Assembly (NCBI RefSeq): GCF_008727775.1
Contig: NZ_CP044232.1
Span: forward strand, 992,001 to 1,056,000
Length of the DNA: 64,000 nt
Source of the DNA: Microbacterium lushaniae
GTDB lineage: Bacteria; Actinomycetota; Actinomycetes; Actinomycetales; Microbacteriaceae
Direction: 5' to 3'
Part shown: positions 17,329 to 25,727 of the stretch, piece after piece
Position numbering within the stretch: the stretch's first letter is position 1
Layout of the letters: the number at the start of each line of letters is the position of its first letter
Program-made: the position numbers and the translations under genes
The notes under the pieces: model-generated
Seen by the model: the letters and a program-made list of their open reading frames with translations, nothing else
What the model was told of the DNA's origin: nothing
The model's database searches: none

Positions 17329-19107
17329 ATGAAGCTCATCGCCTCCACCCTGCGACGGCTGATGCCGTATCTCCCGGCGTCGGCGCGCCGGTTCCTGCTC
17401 TGGTACTGCGGCGTGACGGCGGTCCTCGCCGTCGTCGACGTGGTCGCTCTCATGCTCCTCGCGCTGACCCTCGCCGCGGCAGCGGCGGGCAACACCGTGA
17501 GTCTCCCGATCGTGGGCACGGTGCCCGAGAGCGCCGTGCCGTGGATGATCGTCGTGTTGTCGATCCTCGTGGTCGGTAAGTCTGCGGCCAACGTGGGTCT
17601 GCAGTGGATCGCGACGCGGAGGTTCGCCTCCTACGAGCTGGCTGTCGGCGGACGCCTCTTCTCCGCCTACATCCGCGCCCCCTGGACCGAGCGCCTCGGC
17701 CGCAATACGGCCCAGATCGTGCAGATGGCGGACACCGGTATCGCGAATGTCATCGCGGGCTTCCTGCTGCCTATCACCACGCTCCCTGGGCTCGTCGTGA
17801 CCTCTGTCGGTGTCGCGGGTGTCATCGTCTTCGCGCAGCCGCTCACAGCGCTCATCACTGTCGTTTACCTCGGCGGCATCGCCGCGCTGCAGTACGCGGT
17901 CCTGGGGTCCAAGACCCGGCAGGCGGGCCGCGTTGCGCGGGACTCCGCGCTTAAGGTCGCCGCACTGATCTCGGGGATGGTCGCCTCGCTCAAGGAGATC
18001 ACGCTGCGGGGCAAGGCAGACGAGGTGGAGGCGGTCGTCCGAGACCAGCGCGCCTTGACGTCGCGGGCTCGCGCCAACGTCAGCTTCCTCTCGGCGGTAC
18101 CTCGATTCGTGTTCGACGCGGCCATCATCGGCGGTTTTCTCCTCACCGGCGGTCTCGCGTTCGCGTTGGATGGAATGGAGGGGGCAATCGCGGCGATCGC
18201 GCTGTTCGGAATCGCTGGATTCCGTCTCGTGCCTGCGCTGACCGGATTCCAGGCGGTGATCACCCGCACCGTCACCGCAGCGCCGTATGCGGATGCCGTG
18301 ATCAGCGACATCGAGACGAGCGAGGAATATCTTCGGGCCCAGGAGCATCTCGGTAAGCAGCCGCTTCCCCGAGCCCCACGGCTGCTGTCGTTCCACGATG
18401 TCGGCTTCACCTACCCGAAGGCCGCGGTGCCCGCGGTATCTGGCGTCACGATCGACATCCCGATGGGCTCCACCGTGGGTATCGCCGGCTCTTCGGGGGC
18501 CGGCAAGTCGACGCTGGTGGACCTGTTGCTTGGACTCATCACTCCCACCGAGGGTGTGCTCACGATCGACGGATTGCAGCTGGAAGATGTGCTCGGGGCG
18601 TGGCGCTCGCACGTCGGCTACGTGCCGCAGGACGTCACGCTCTTCGATGGAACGATCGCGCAGAACATCGCCCTGACATGGGGGAAGGACGTGGATCTCG
18701 AGCGGGCCGAGCATGCCGCGCGCCGCGCGCAGCTGTGGGACGTGATCCAGCAGCGTGAAGGTGGCCTCAGTTCGCGCGTGGGCGAGCGGGGGCTCACGCT
18801 CTCCGGCGGCCAGCGTCAGCGGTTGGGCATAGCACGGGCGCTGTACTCCGACCCGCTGATCCTCGTCCTCGACGAGGCGACGAGCGCTCTGGACACCAAG
18901 ACAGAGTCCGATGTCGCCGCCGCGATCCAGGGGCTGCAAGGTCAAGTCACCGTCATCGCCGTGGCGCATCGACTGTCGACGATCCGCTCCTTCGACCAGA
19001 TCCTGTTCATGAAGGAAGGGCGCGTCGAGGAGTCGGGGTCGTTCGACGAGGTAGTGGCGGCGAATCGCGAGTTCGCGCTGCAGGCGCAGCTGGCGGGTCT
19101 GGTGTGA
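17329..19107 (+). CDS. ABC transporter, fused membrane and ATPase domains (PglK/MsbA-like flippase)
   Basis: 592 residues. The exporter membrane domain has about six segments in residues 20-310, and the ATPase domain spans about 345-592. Walker A GSSGAGKST (about 387-395), signature LSGGQRQRLGIARAL, Walker B LILVLDEATSALD and the H-loop AVAHRLSTI are intact. Its place inside a glycan operon suggests it flips a lipid-linked oligosaccharide, like PglK, rather than a drug. It starts 3 nt after the dehydrogenase stop and overlaps the next gene by GTGA. Confidence 0.9.
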   Translation: MKLIASTLRRLMPYLPASARRFLLWYCGVTAVLAVVDVVALMLLALTLAAAAAGNTVSLPIVGTVPESAVPWMIVVLSILVVGKSAANVGLQWIATRRFASYELAVGGRLFSAYIRAPWTERLGRNTAQIVQMADTGIANVIAGFLLPITTLPGLVVTSVGVAGVIVFAQPLTALITVVYLGGIAALQYAVLGSKTRQAGRVARDSALKVAALISGMVASLKEITLRGKADEVEAVVRDQRALTSRARANVSFLSAVPRFVFDAAIIGGFLLTGGLAFALDGMEGAIAAIALFGIAGFRLVPALTGFQAVITRTVTAAPYADAVISDIETSEEYLRAQEHLGKQPLPRAPRLLSFHDVGFTYPKAAVPAVSGVTIDIPMGSTVGIAGSSGAGKSTLVDLLLGLITPTEGVLTIDGLQLEDVLGAWRSHVGYVPQDVTLFDGTIAQNIALTWGKDVDLERAEHAARRAQLWDVIQQREGGLSSRVGERGLTLSGGQRQRLGIARALYSDPLILVLDEATSALDTKTESDVAAAIQGLQGQVTVIAVAHRLSTIRSFDQILFMKEGRVEESGSFDEVVAANREFALQAQLAGLV

Positions 19108-20315
19108 GGGTGCCAGCCCTCACCGCGGGCCTGCAGTCGAAGGGCCGCATCGCCGCACGACTGCTCCGCGCACGACTGCCTGAGGCCCTGAGCGTGCGGT
19201 TGCTTCCTCGCGCATCGCGCTATGACCCGGCGAGCGTGCCGCCGCCGGTGACGGCGCCGGAAACCCCGGTCAGGCTCTTCATCGGACCGGCGAACTTCGC
19301 TGCGCAGGGCTACGCCTGGGCGCGCGCAGCCGAGCGGCTGGACGGGGTCGGTGCCGTGAACATGCAGTACCGCGGGCATGCCGACTACGGCTTTCCCGCA
19401 GACTACGCCGTAGCCGAGTCCGTCTGGAGCTTCTCCAGGAAGTGGGGGACGCGCCAGCGCGACGCGGTGGGGTACGGGTTCACGCACGTGCTGTTCGAGG
19501 CTGAGCGTTCCTTGTTCGGAGAGGCATTCGACAAGGTCGTCGCGAGGGAAGCCGCGTGGTTGCGACAGCGGGACGTCGAGATCGGCATGGTGTGCCACGG
19601 GACGGACATTCGCCTGCCCAGCCGCCATGTCCAGCTGGACGAGTGGTCACCGTTCCGTCACGCCGATCCGCAGTGGGTCAGTGCGCTGGAAGCTCGGGCG
19701 CGCGCCAACCACGCGATATTGGATCGTGTGGGCGCGCCGGTGTTCGTCTCCACTCCTGAGATGCTGCTCGACCGTCCGGAGTCGACATGGTTGCCGATTG
19801 TCGTGAACCGGCGTCGCTGGGCGACGAACGCACCCGTGCTCGAGCGTTCCGTCCCCATCGTGCTGCACGCCCCGACCAATCCACTCGTGAAGGGCACGAA
19901 TCTGATCGAACCCGTGGTGCGCGCGTTGCACACCGCCGGCGAGATCGACTATCGGCGCGTGGAGAAGACCCCCGCCGACGGGATGCCGGGACTGTACGCG
20001 GACGCGGATGTCGTGCTGGAACAGTTCGCGCTGGGCATGTACTCGGTCACATCCGTCGAGGCGATGGCTGCGGGCCGGCTCGTCATCGCGCATGTGCACG
20101 ACCAGGTGCGCGACCACGTGCGAGAGGTGACGGGGTTGGACGTGCCGGTAGTGTCCGCGACACCGGCGACGCTGGGTGCGGTGCTGCGCGATGTCCTGGA
20201 GCGGCCTGATCATTATCGCGAGATCGCCGCCCGCGGACCGGCGTTCGTGGCCGCCGTGCATGATGGCGCGTACTCCGCCCGCGTCCTGTCCGCGTTCCTC
20301 GGAATCCAGTCGTGA
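19104..20315 (+). CDS. Glycosyltransferase-like protein, unassigned GT-B type
   Basis: 403 residues. It has no DxD or clean GT4 donor motif. The C-terminal half looks GT-B (VSTPEMLLDRPESTWLPI, then VLEQFALGMYSVTSVEAMAAG around 295-315, where a glutamate follows a glycine-rich turn). The N-terminal half has FIGPANFAAQGYAWA and VCHGTDIR, which I do not link to a characterised enzyme. No signal peptide or membrane segment. GTGA overlaps join it to both neighbours, so it belongs to the same glycan pathway. Confidence 0.65.
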   Translation: MRVPALTAGLQSKGRIAARLLRARLPEALSVRLLPRASRYDPASVPPPVTAPETPVRLFIGPANFAAQGYAWARAAERLDGVGAVNMQYRGHADYGFPADYAVAESVWSFSRKWGTRQRDAVGYGFTHVLFEAERSLFGEAFDKVVAREAAWLRQRDVEIGMVCHGTDIRLPSRHVQLDEWSPFRHADPQWVSALEARARANHAILDRVGAPVFVSTPEMLLDRPESTWLPIVVNRRRWATNAPVLERSVPIVLHAPTNPLVKGTNLIEPVVRALHTAGEIDYRRVEKTPADGMPGLYADADVVLEQFALGMYSVTSVEAMAAGRLVIAHVHDQVRDHVREVTGLDVPVVSATPATLGAVLRDVLERPDHYREIAARGPAFVAAVHDGAYSARVLSAFLGIQS

Positions 20316-21631
20316 GCCGGCACCTTCTGCTCACGGCCTGGGCCTTCCCGCCGGCGCGCACTTCGGGAGTGCACCGCGCCGCCGGCATCGCGAACGCCTT
20401 CGCTGCTGAAGGCTGGGAGGTGACCGTGCTCGCTGCTCCGGAGCGAACGTTCACCGACAATGCGATGGTCGACGGCTCGCTCCTCGCGGCAGTGGATGAG
20501 GGTGTCAGGGTCGAGCGTGTGCCGTTCTCGGCGCAAGCGTACGACAACGACGTGGCAGCCTGGTCGCCATTGCGGGCACGTCACCCGGAACTGTGGAACA
20601 GCCTGCGGCTGGCGCGTGAGCGCCGCGTCTTCCCGGAGCCGGGGTTCGGGCTGTGGAGACGGGAACTGGAGCGCGCCGCCGAGCGCGTACACTCTGCGCG
20701 CCGTGTCGACCTCGCCATCGGGACGGCCAACCCGCATGTGGACTTCATCCCGGCGAGCCACCTCAAGCGCCGCCACGGGGTGCCCGCGATCATGGACTAT
20801 CGCGACGCCTGGAACATCGACGTCTTCTCCGGCGGGGATCGTGTGTCCGCGACGCCGGCCGAGCGCCGCTGGGAGCGTGAACTCATGGCTGAAGCGGACC
20901 GCATCTGGTTCGTCAACGAGCCGATCCGCCGCTGGCATGCCGAGCGCCACCCCGAGCATGCGGACCGGATGCGCGTCGTGGCCAACGGCTTCGATGTGAC
21001 CGCCGGTCGAACCCCGGCGGTGCCGTTCCGCCCGCCGACGGACGCACTGACGTTCGGCTACGTCGGCACCATCAACTTCGGACAATTTCCCGCTGAAGCG
21101 CTCTTCGCCGGATGGGCGCTGGCACGGGAGCGGGATCCTCTCATCTCGCGGTCGCGCCTCGTGCTTCGCGGACACCTCGGGCGCACCGGTGTCGCAAGCG
21201 AGGAACTGCAGAGTCTGCTGGATGCCGCGGCCGCACAGGGCGTGAGCTACGAAGGTCCGGTCGCCAAGGCTGATCTCGCCGATGTGTACGCGCAGTTTGA
21301 CGCGCTCGTGCTCGCCCTGGCGAGTGGGCCGGGCGTGACCAGTGGCAAGGTCTTCGAATTCGCCGCGACCGGGTTGCCGGTCGTCTCCGTGCACGATCGC
21401 GAGAGCGCCGCGACGAGCATCATGAGCTCATCCCCTGTCTGGACCCCGTCAGCATCGCTATCGGCTGAGGATGTGGCGGAGGCCCTGTCGGAAGTCGGGC
21501 GGCGCGCCCTGGCACAGACCCCCGAGGACCGTGCGGCGGCGATCGCCTGGGGCGCGCAGTGGGAACGCGGCAAACAGTTGGCAAGTGGTGTGGCCGATGC
21601 CACGGCGCTCGTAAATGAGAGGAAGACCTGA
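20312..21631 (+). CDS. Glycosyltransferase, GT4-like (paralog of the protein at 22056)
   Basis: 439 residues, GT-B fold. It shares AIGTANPHVDFIP (near 134-146), MDYRDAW, RMRVVANGF and the late VTSGKVFE(F/Y)AATG-type donor motif with the protein two genes downstream. They are diverged tandem copies. It is cytoplasmic, and substrates are unknown. It overlaps its neighbours by 4 nt and 1 nt. Confidence 0.85.
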   Translation: MSRHLLLTAWAFPPARTSGVHRAAGIANAFAAEGWEVTVLAAPERTFTDNAMVDGSLLAAVDEGVRVERVPFSAQAYDNDVAAWSPLRARHPELWNSLRLARERRVFPEPGFGLWRRELERAAERVHSARRVDLAIGTANPHVDFIPASHLKRRHGVPAIMDYRDAWNIDVFSGGDRVSATPAERRWERELMAEADRIWFVNEPIRRWHAERHPEHADRMRVVANGFDVTAGRTPAVPFRPPTDALTFGYVGTINFGQFPAEALFAGWALARERDPLISRSRLVLRGHLGRTGVASEELQSLLDAAAAQGVSYEGPVAKADLADVYAQFDALVLALASGPGVTSGKVFEFAATGLPVVSVHDRESAATSIMSSSPVWTPSASLSAEDVAEALSEVGRRALAQTPEDRAAAIAWGAQWERGKQLASGVADATALVNERKT

Positions 21632-22059
21632 TGCACATCGTGGTCCTCGCCCCTTCTGCGGGCTTCGACGAAGGGTCGCTGCCCGGACTCCCCGACGGCG
21701 CGCGGGTGACCCTAATTGCGGGGGAGCAGTCGGCCGGATCCCAGGCCGAGACGATCCTGCTGCCGCTTCATGGCGGGCTCGCGGCGCGTCTGCAATCGCT
21801 CGCGTCCCGGTCGATGCCCGGGCGCATCCTGATCCGGCTGACGCCGCTCGATGGCGGTGCGACGTTCTGGCGGGCGACACGCTCCGTGCCGTCCGCCCGC
21901 GCAGCTATCCGCACCGCCGACGTCCTGGTGGCGGCGGAGCGCGACGCCGCATACGCGGCGTGGCGGTGGGCGCGAGCCGCACGCCAGGCGGGTCGCGATC
22001 TGCCCACCGTCTATGGTTACCCGGCTGCGCGCGCGGCGGTCGAGCGGCTCGCGCGATGA
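21631..22059 (+). CDS. Small hypothetical protein between paired glycosyltransferases
   Basis: 142 residues. ATG within TGATG of the upstream gene; its stop overlaps the next gene by ATGA, so it is embedded in the operon and likely translated. It begins MHIVVLAPSAG and ends in an Arg/Ala-rich helix around ADVLVAAERDAAYAAWRWAR. That pattern resembles the start and mid-region of a GT-B N-terminal domain. It may be a remnant or a regulatory subunit of a glycosyltransferase. I do not recognise a named family. Confidence 0.7.
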   Translation: MHIVVLAPSAGFDEGSLPGLPDGARVTLIAGEQSAGSQAETILLPLHGGLAARLQSLASRSMPGRILIRLTPLDGGATFWRATRSVPSARAAIRTADVLVAAERDAAYAAWRWARAARQAGRDLPTVYGYPAARAAVERLAR

Positions 22060-23369
22060 CGGCCCGCAAGCCGCACCTGCTCTATACGGCCTGGAGTTTC
22101 CCGCCGAGCCGTGCGGGCGGCGTCTACCGAGCGCTGGCGACGGTGAACGCCTTCGCCGACGCGGGGTGGGATGTCACCGTGCTGACCGTCCCGCGAACCA
22201 TCTTCGTCGATTCCACCGGTGCGGACTTCCGCCTTGAGGAGCAGATCCGAGCCGAGGTGCGGGTGGTGCGAGACGAGCCGCACGTGCCCGCGTTCGAGAA
22301 CGACATCGCCCGGTGGCCCCGCGCGCGGGCGCGTCACCCCGAGCTGTTCAAACTCGCCGACATACGCAAGGACTTCCGGCACTTCCCGGAGCCGAACTAC
22401 GGTCGCTGGCGGCCGTCGCTCGAGGGCGCCGCGGAGCGGATCCATGCCGCGCAGCGGGTCGACCTCGCGATCGGGACCGCGAACCCGCATGTCGACTTCA
22501 TCCCGGGTTGGCACCTGCACCGCCGATTCGGCGTGCCCTACGTCATGGACTATCGCGATGCCTGGCAGCTCGATGTATTCACGGGGCGCAAGCTCATCAC
22601 CGCACTGCCCGTGGTGAATCGCTGGGAGGCGAAGCTCATGGCGAATGCCCGAGAGGTGTGGTTCGTCAACGACGCGATCAGGCAATGGCACGGGCGGCAG
22701 CATCCGGAGTCCGCAAGTCGAATGCGCGTCGTCGCCAACGGGTTCGAGGAGTACGGCTCTCCGCTGACGGTCCCGGTGCGCGCCGGCCGGGAGCAGGGCC
22801 TGGTGTTCGGGTACATCGGCACGATCACGGACAAGGTTCCATTCCGTGAGCTCGTGGAGGGGTGGGCCATCGCTCGGGCCCGCGGCGGCGCGATCTCGAG
22901 CGCGCGACTGTCGCTGCGCGGCTACCTCGGCCACTTCGGCACTGTCAGCGAGCAGCTCCAGGCTGCCCTCGAGCGGGGACGCGACCTCGGCATCCGCTAC
23001 GAGGGCCCGGTGAGCAAAGCCGACATCGCCGACGCCTACGCCGGCTTCGACGCACTCGTGTTAGCGCTCGGCACAGGCCGATACGTCACGAGCGGGAAGG
23101 TCTACGAATACGCCGCGACCGGAATGCCGGTGGCCGCGATACATGACCCTGGCAACGCTGCGACGGATGTGCTCCAGGGCTCACCGGTCCATGTGCCAGT
23201 TGCAGAGGTGACGCCCGAGGCCATCGCCGATGCACTGGAGGAGACCGCGCGCCGTGCGCTGGATCAGACGCCGCAGGAGCGGACCGCAGCGCAGGAGGCC
23301 GCGTCGCGATACTCGCGGAGCGCTCAGCTCACGCCACGGATCGAGGCGCTGCGTCCTGCGTGCACATAG
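22056..23369 (+). CDS. Glycosyltransferase, GT4-like (paralog of the protein at 20312)
   Basis: 437 residues from the ATG in the ATGA overlap; upstream in-frame codons are shadows of the 142-residue gene. It shares AIGTANPHVDFIP and RMRVVANGFE with its paralog and has a clear VTSGKVYEYAATGMPV donor motif near residue 345. It is the last plus-strand gene of the 10371-23369 operon; a strong hairpin follows. Confidence 0.86.
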   Translation: MTARKPHLLYTAWSFPPSRAGGVYRALATVNAFADAGWDVTVLTVPRTIFVDSTGADFRLEEQIRAEVRVVRDEPHVPAFENDIARWPRARARHPELFKLADIRKDFRHFPEPNYGRWRPSLEGAAERIHAAQRVDLAIGTANPHVDFIPGWHLHRRFGVPYVMDYRDAWQLDVFTGRKLITALPVVNRWEAKLMANAREVWFVNDAIRQWHGRQHPESASRMRVVANGFEEYGSPLTVPVRAGREQGLVFGYIGTITDKVPFRELVEGWAIARARGGAISSARLSLRGYLGHFGTVSEQLQAALERGRDLGIRYEGPVSKADIADAYAGFDALVLALGTGRYVTSGKVYEYAATGMPVAAIHDPGNAATDVLQGSPVHVPVAEVTPEAIADALEETARRALDQTPQERTAAQEAASRYSRSAQLTPRIEALRPACT

Positions 23370-23426
23370 CGGGACGTGTCGCGGCGCGTGCCGGTGAGCG
23401 GAGCACTGACGGGAACCTGCCTGAAG

Positions 23427-23446
23427 GCGCAGGCGGGCGCCTGCGC
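23427..23446. terminator. Bidirectional hairpin between convergent glycosyltransferases
   Basis: GCGCAGGC pairs exactly with GCCTGCGC (8 bp, extendable to 9) around a short G-rich loop. It lies in the 108 bp gap between convergent genes. It lacks a T-run, as is usual in GC-rich actinobacteria. Confidence 0.55.
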
Positions 23447-23477
23447 GAGGCCGGAGAAGAGCTGATGAGAGGAGTCG

Positions 23478-24563
23478 TCATGGGCGCGCCACCCCGGTGG
23501 CGTATCGGTACGCTCGGTCGTACGCTTCAAGCACGCGATCGGGTGTGAAACGGTCACCGATCGTCGCAGCCACCCGCGACGGTGCGATCTCGTTCCGCTG
23601 GTCCCACACCTCGAGCACGGCGTCGGCATATGCTTCAGGCGACCGTGCGGCGACGAGTCGGCCGTTCTCACGCGTGATGTATTCTCGTTGGCCGCCTCTG
23701 GCGCCGAGCACGACCGGCCGTCCGTGCGTGATCGCTTCCAGCGCCGACAGGCACAGGGTCTCGCCGCGCGTGGGCAGAAGGAAAACGTCTGCCGCATCCA
23801 GGGAATCGGCTACGCCTGAGGCATCCCTCGATCCGACGAATCGAACCTGATCGTCGGGCTGGGCGGTCGCCTCAAGCTCGGCGCGCAGCGGGCCATCCCC
23901 TACCCAGGTCAGGCGAGCCTGGAAGCCTCGTTGGTGGAGGGTACGCACGGTGTCACGCGCCAGTGCCGGATCCTTGCCCGCTCCCAGGCCGCCGACGGCC
24001 ACCAGTTCGATCACCCGGCCCGAAGGTCGCGGCGTCAGTGTCGTGGGTTCGACCACCGACGGCACCACGTGCACCGGGCCGCGGCGGAAGTGGCGGACGC
24101 GCTCCGCGAGGTGCTCGCTCACGGCCGTCACGACGTCGGGACGATCGAGCATACGGCCGGTAGCGCCAACGGCTAGACGGCCACGCCACGGCAGCCCTCC
24201 GGTGTCGCCGATACCTGACCAGTGCTCACTGTGCACCCACGGGAGGCGCGGGCGGCGCAGGGCGAACGGGTAGAGCGCGGGGAAGGCCTGTGTGTGGACC
24301 AGGTCAACGCCGTGCAGCGCCGCACCGACCGCTCCCGCGGCTAGGAAAGGGCCGATTGGAGGTGTGGTCGGCATCGGCACGCGGGTGACTCGGAGAGCGT
24401 CCGCGGCGTTCGCCGGATCCGGCCCGCCGTCGTCCCCGTGTACCAGGTGAAGAACATGAACGTCGTGGCGACGACTGATCAGCAGGGCGTCTCGGCGGAC
24501 AAACGATCCGGCGAAGGGGACGTGGGCCGAGGGGTACCAGCAGGTCACCATGAGCACACGCAC
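23478..24563 (-). CDS. Glycosyltransferase, GT4
   Basis: 361 residues. GT-B fold with CWYPSAHVPFAGSFVRRDA at the N-terminus (typical of capsular and exopolysaccharide GT4 enzymes), HSEHWSGIGD in the acceptor half, and FLLPTRGETLCLSALEAI (about 256-273) with the E-x7-E donor motif. The GTG start at 24563 lies 6 nt from a TAGAGT box; an ATG four codons in is the alternative. It is divergent from wecB. Confidence 0.88.
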   Translation of the reverse strand: MRVLMVTCWYPSAHVPFAGSFVRRDALLISRRHDVHVLHLVHGDDGGPDPANAADALRVTRVPMPTTPPIGPFLAAGAVGAALHGVDLVHTQAFPALYPFALRRPRLPWVHSEHWSGIGDTGGLPWRGRLAVGATGRMLDRPDVVTAVSEHLAERVRHFRRGPVHVVPSVVEPTTLTPRPSGRVIELVAVGGLGAGKDPALARDTVRTLHQRGFQARLTWVGDGPLRAELEATAQPDDQVRFVGSRDASGVADSLDAADVFLLPTRGETLCLSALEAITHGRPVVLGARGGQREYITRENGRLVAARSPEAYADAVLEVWDQRNEIAPSRVAATIGDRFTPDRVLEAYDRAYRYATGVARP

Positions 24564-24569
24564 CCGCCA

Positions 24570-24575
24570 ACTCTA
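24570..24575 (-). promoter_or_regulatory. -10 box for the GT4 gene at 23478 (leaderless)
   Basis: TAGAGT on the minus strand ends 6 nt before the GTG at 24563. It forms a divergent promoter pair with the box at 24628. Confidence 0.5.
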
Positions 24576-24627
24576 TGGGGCGGACCTGGCAGAGTACTCG
24601 TTGCCGGAGCAGGGGCAGACGCGCCCC

Positions 24628-24633
24628 TAGACT
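24628..24633 (+). promoter_or_regulatory. -10 box for wecB (leaderless)
   Basis: TAGACT ends 8 nt before the GTG at 24642. Confidence 0.5.
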
Positions 24634-24641
24634 TGTTGCCC

Positions 24642-25709
24642 GTGAAGATCGTCAGCGTCGTGGGCGCGCGCCCGCAGTTCGTCAAACTCGCCCCCATCCA
24701 CCACGCTGCGCAGGCTTCAGGTGTCGACCACGTCATCGTGCACACGGGCCAGCACTACGATCCGATGCTGTCGGACGTCTTCTTCGAGGATCTCGGCATC
24801 GGTGCGGCAGACGTCCACCTCGGGGTGGGCAGTGGTTCGCACGGTGTGCAGACCGGCGCGATGCTCGCCGCCCTCGACGCTGTCTTCGACGCCCAGCAGC
24901 CGGACTGGGTCCTCGTGTACGGCGACACGAACTCGACCGTTGCGGCGGCCCTCTCCGCCGTCAAGATGCACCTGCCGGTCGCGCATCTGGAAGCGGGGCT
25001 GCGCAGTTTCAACAGGCGGATGCCGGAGGAACACAACCGTGTGATGACGGACCACGCGGCTGACCTGCTCCTCGCCCCCACCCAGGTCGCCGTCGATCAT
25101 CTCGCGTCCGAGGGCCTGGGCCCGCGGACGGTGCTCGTCGGCGACGTGATGACCGACGTGCTCTTCAAGGTGCGTGATCAGGTCGCCGGCCGTCCCTCGC
25201 CCCTCGCCGCCGAACTGGGGTTGTCTGCGGGGGCCTACTACGTCGCGACGATCCACCGTGCCGAGAACACGGACGACCCGGTTCGCCTTGCCGAAGTGGC
25301 GTCCGCACTGGCGGGACTCGACAAGCCAGTCGTCCTTCTCGCCCACCCGCGCGTGGTCGCGAAGGCCGCGGCCCACGGCATCCAGCTCACCCAGGGGTCG
25401 CTGCTCGCGCACGCGCCGCTGGCCTACCCCGACCTCATCGCGTCCGTGCTGCACAGCGCGGGCATCGTCACGGACTCCGGTGGTCTGCAGAAGGAGGCGT
25501 TCCTCCTGCGTGTGCCGTGTACGACCGTGCGCACCGAGACGGAGTGGGTCGAGACGGTGGACCTCGGCTGGAACGTGCTCGCCGGCACCGCCCAGCAGGT
25601 CGCTGCCGGCGCGCGGCGCCCCCGTCCGGCGGACACCGACGCCGCACCATACGGCGACGGACGCGCAGCGGAGCGCGTCGTGGCCGAACTCCTCCGCCGC
25701 GCCAGGTGA
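24642..25709 (+). CDS. wecB: UDP-N-acetylglucosamine 2-epimerase (non-hydrolysing)
   Basis: 355 residues. It interconverts UDP-GlcNAc and UDP-ManNAc, or the corresponding 3-acetamido uronates if WbpI-like. Diagnostic stretches: GARPQFVKLAPI, HTGQHYDPMLSD (about 35-46), HLEAGLRSFNRRMPEEHNR (about 115-133) and DSGGLQKEAF (about 276-285). The longer in-frame extension before 24642 is rejected because the promoter and the family start coincide with the GTG. The matching UDP-sugar dehydrogenase is at 27807. Confidence 0.93.
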   Translation: MKIVSVVGARPQFVKLAPIHHAAQASGVDHVIVHTGQHYDPMLSDVFFEDLGIGAADVHLGVGSGSHGVQTGAMLAALDAVFDAQQPDWVLVYGDTNSTVAAALSAVKMHLPVAHLEAGLRSFNRRMPEEHNRVMTDHAADLLLAPTQVAVDHLASEGLGPRTVLVGDVMTDVLFKVRDQVAGRPSPLAAELGLSAGAYYVATIHRAENTDDPVRLAEVASALAGLDKPVVLLAHPRVVAKAAAHGIQLTQGSLLAHAPLAYPDLIASVLHSAGIVTDSGGLQKEAFLLRVPCTTVRTETEWVETVDLGWNVLAGTAQQVAAGARRPRPADTDAAPYGDGRAAERVVAELLRRAR

Positions 25710-25727
25710 CGAGCCCAGCGCGACGGA

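Noticed and set aside
16159-18969. 936-codon open frame on the minus strand
   Set aside because: Antisense to the dehydrogenase and the ABC flippase, which have clear motifs. The translation is Arg/His/Asp-rich low-complexity with no domain, as expected from high-GC third positions.
17329-19107. Multidrug exporter call for the fused ABC protein
   Set aside because: Its family also includes oligosaccharide flippases, and its overlap with glycan genes on both sides makes the flippase role more likely.
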